In this document: positions 12,368 through 13,363 of the stretch, piece after piece
Layout: each line of letters begins with the position of its first letter
Position numbering within the stretch: the stretch's first letter is position 1
NCBI GenBank assembly: GCA_026389255.1
Contig: JAPLIF010000224.1
Span: 1-13,363, forward strand
DNA: 13,363 bases
Direction of reading: 5' to 3'
DNA from: Cyanobacteriota bacterium
GTDB lineage: Bacteria; Cyanobacteriota; Cyanobacteriia; PCC-6307; Cyanobiaceae
Made by a program: the position numbers and the translations under genes
The notes under the pieces: model-generated
Databases searched by the model: none
Told to the model about the DNA's origin: nothing
Seen by the model: only the letters and a program-made list of their open reading frames with translations

Positions 12368-13363
12368 CTACTTGATGTATTCCTTCAGAACGCCATTGCG
12401 GTTGGGATGGCGCAGTTTGCGCAGGGCCTTGGCTTCGATTTGGCGAATGCGTTCGCGGGGGCTGAGGGTGGCCAGAACCCCCTCCAAATCTTCACGTAAA
12501 AGATTTTTGGCGACATCTTGTTCGGGGTTTTCGATGTCCGCTTCGATAAAATCACCCAGCCTGGAGTCTTCCTCTTTGCCGATAGGAGTTTCGAGGGAAA
12601 TGGGCAGCTGGGCTGACTTGGCGATAAAACGTAGTTTTTCGATGGTCATCTCCATGCTCTCAGCAATTTCCTCTTCGGTGGGTTTGCGGCCGAATTCCTG
12701 GGAGAGGGTTTTGGTCGTTTTCTTGATGCGGGAGATGGTTTCGTAGAGATGGACCGGCAGGCGGATGGTGCGGCTCTGGTCGGCAATGGCGCGGGTGATG
12801 GCCTGGCGGATCCACCAAGTGGCGTAGGTGGAGAATTTGTATCCTTTTTCGTGGTCGAATTTTTCGGCGGCCCGAATCAGGCCAAGGCTTCCTTCCTGAA
12901 TCAAATCTTGGAAAGACAGGCCACGATTCATGTATTTCTTGGCAATGGATACAACCAAACGGAGGTTGGATTGCACCATTTTTTCCTTGGCCCGTCGCCC
13001 CAGCATCAACCGGCGCCGGAACTTGATCAAGGGCATCTCGACAAGAGCGGCCCATTCTTTGGTGTCGGGATAATGGCCGTGGTCGGTTTCGAACTGGGTG
13101 GCTAGTTCCTCCAGCTGCAGCAGGTCGGCGATCTTGCGGGCCAGTTCGATTTCCTCATCCGGTCGCAGGAGGCGAATGCGGCCGATTTCCTGCAGATAGA
13201 CGCGGATGGAATCCTCGGTGTAGACGCCCTTGGGTCCCACCTTGATACTGCTCAGGGCCCGGGCACTGCGGCTGTCTTTCCCCTCGTCGCTGGCTTCATC
13301 CAGGTCACCAACATCATCCAGGCTGGCCTCGACGGCATCGGCCACCACCAAGACGACGTCGGC
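12368..13363 (-). CDS. rpoD: Primary sigma factor (SigA/RpoD), 5' partial, region 4 deleted
   Basis: This is the group 1 sigma-70 factor that directs RNA polymerase to housekeeping promoters. The coding frame runs off the right edge; a TTG at 13351 is internal, since the acidic N-terminal region continues into the edge. Counting from it: region 1.2 at 45-78 (Thr-Glu-Asp-Ser-Ile-Arg-Val-Tyr-Leu), regions 2.1-2.4 at 128-200 with Trp-Trp-Ile-Arg-Gln-Ala-Ile, region 3 at about 201-270, then region 4. Region 4 is abnormal. Ser-Pro-Arg-Glu-Arg (297-301) runs straight into Ile-Arg-Gln-Ile-Glu-Ala-Lys, whereas family members have about 30 residues between, including region 4.1/4.2 and the first HTH helix. 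The C-terminus is normal. The missing piece is in frame and bounded by Arg-Glu-Arg repeats. An essential protein would hardly tolerate this. Confidence 0.95.
   Translation of the reverse strand, partial: ADVVLVVADAVEASLDDVGDLDEASDEGKDSRSARALSSIKVGPKGVYTEDSIRVYLQEIGRIRLLRPDEEIELARKIADLLQLEELATQFETDHGHYPDTKEWAALVEMPLIKFRRRLMLGRRAKEKMVQSNLRLVVSIAKKYMNRGLSFQDLIQEGSLGLIRAAEKFDHEKGYKFSTYATWWIRQAITRAIADQSRTIRLPVHLYETISRIKKTTKTLSQEFGRKPTEEEIAESMEMTIEKLRFIAKSAQLPISLETPIGKEEDSRLGDFIEADIENPEQDVAKNLLREDLEGVLATLSPRERIRQIEAKALRKLRHPNRNGVLKEYIK

Noticed and set aside
1..13363. CRISPR arrays, IS elements, phage genes, attachment sites, rRNA
   Set aside because: No spaced direct repeats, transposase or integrase-like protein, terminal inverted repeats or RNA gene signatures were seen on either strand.

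Overview
The window looks like chromosomal DNA of a high-GC alpha-cyanobacterium of the Cyanobium / freshwater Synechococcus type. The evidence is a primary sigma factor of the cyanobacterial SigA type, a DUF1824 protein (a cyanobacterial family), starts that mostly lack a Shine-Dalgarno sequence, and the co-location of an M32 carboxypeptidase, ppa, hemC and rpoD. I remember that order from marine Synechococcus and Prochlorococcus; I did not search for it here.

Left part (1-4100). An OsmC-like peroxidase and an M28 metallopeptidase point rightwards. They converge on a small HicB-like gene on the minus strand. An M32 carboxypeptidase and family I inorganic pyrophosphatase (ppa) follow on the plus strand, and ppa ends at a good intrinsic terminator.

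Middle (4100-5150). A secreted L,D-transpeptidase (YkuD fold) is followed by a hairpin and by a probable 59-residue small protein, whose end overlaps the tail of the convergent CLC gene.

Right part (5086-13363). Everything is on the minus strand and tightly packed. In transcription order it reads: primary sigma factor (5' end outside the window), GT2-GtrA fusion, GT39/ArnT-like membrane glycosyltransferase, PAP2 phosphatase, DUF1824, hemC, and a CLC chloride channel/transporter with a C-terminal CBS pair. GT2-GtrA, GT39 and PAP2 fit a polyprenyl-phosphate-sugar pathway: make the lipid-linked sugar, flip it, transfer it, recycle the lipid. They sit between sigA and hemC, which I recall as close neighbours in related genomes.

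The most striking feature is four lesions in otherwise well conserved genes. (a) The sigma factor lacks about 30 residues of region 4, in frame, exactly between two Arg-Glu-Arg repeats. (b) The M32 carboxypeptidase has lost about 100 bp near its N-terminus, with a frame change. (c) The L,D-transpeptidase signal peptide and mature domain are in different frames, cured by one extra G. (d) The CLC core and its CBS pair are in different frames, cured by one extra G (plus strand). The two single-base cases are both apparent GGG-to-GG contractions. Together they suggest assembly or sequencing error (draft or metagenome-assembled genome), but real mutation cannot be excluded from sequence alone. I found no RNA genes, CRISPR arrays, IS elements or convincing novel system.
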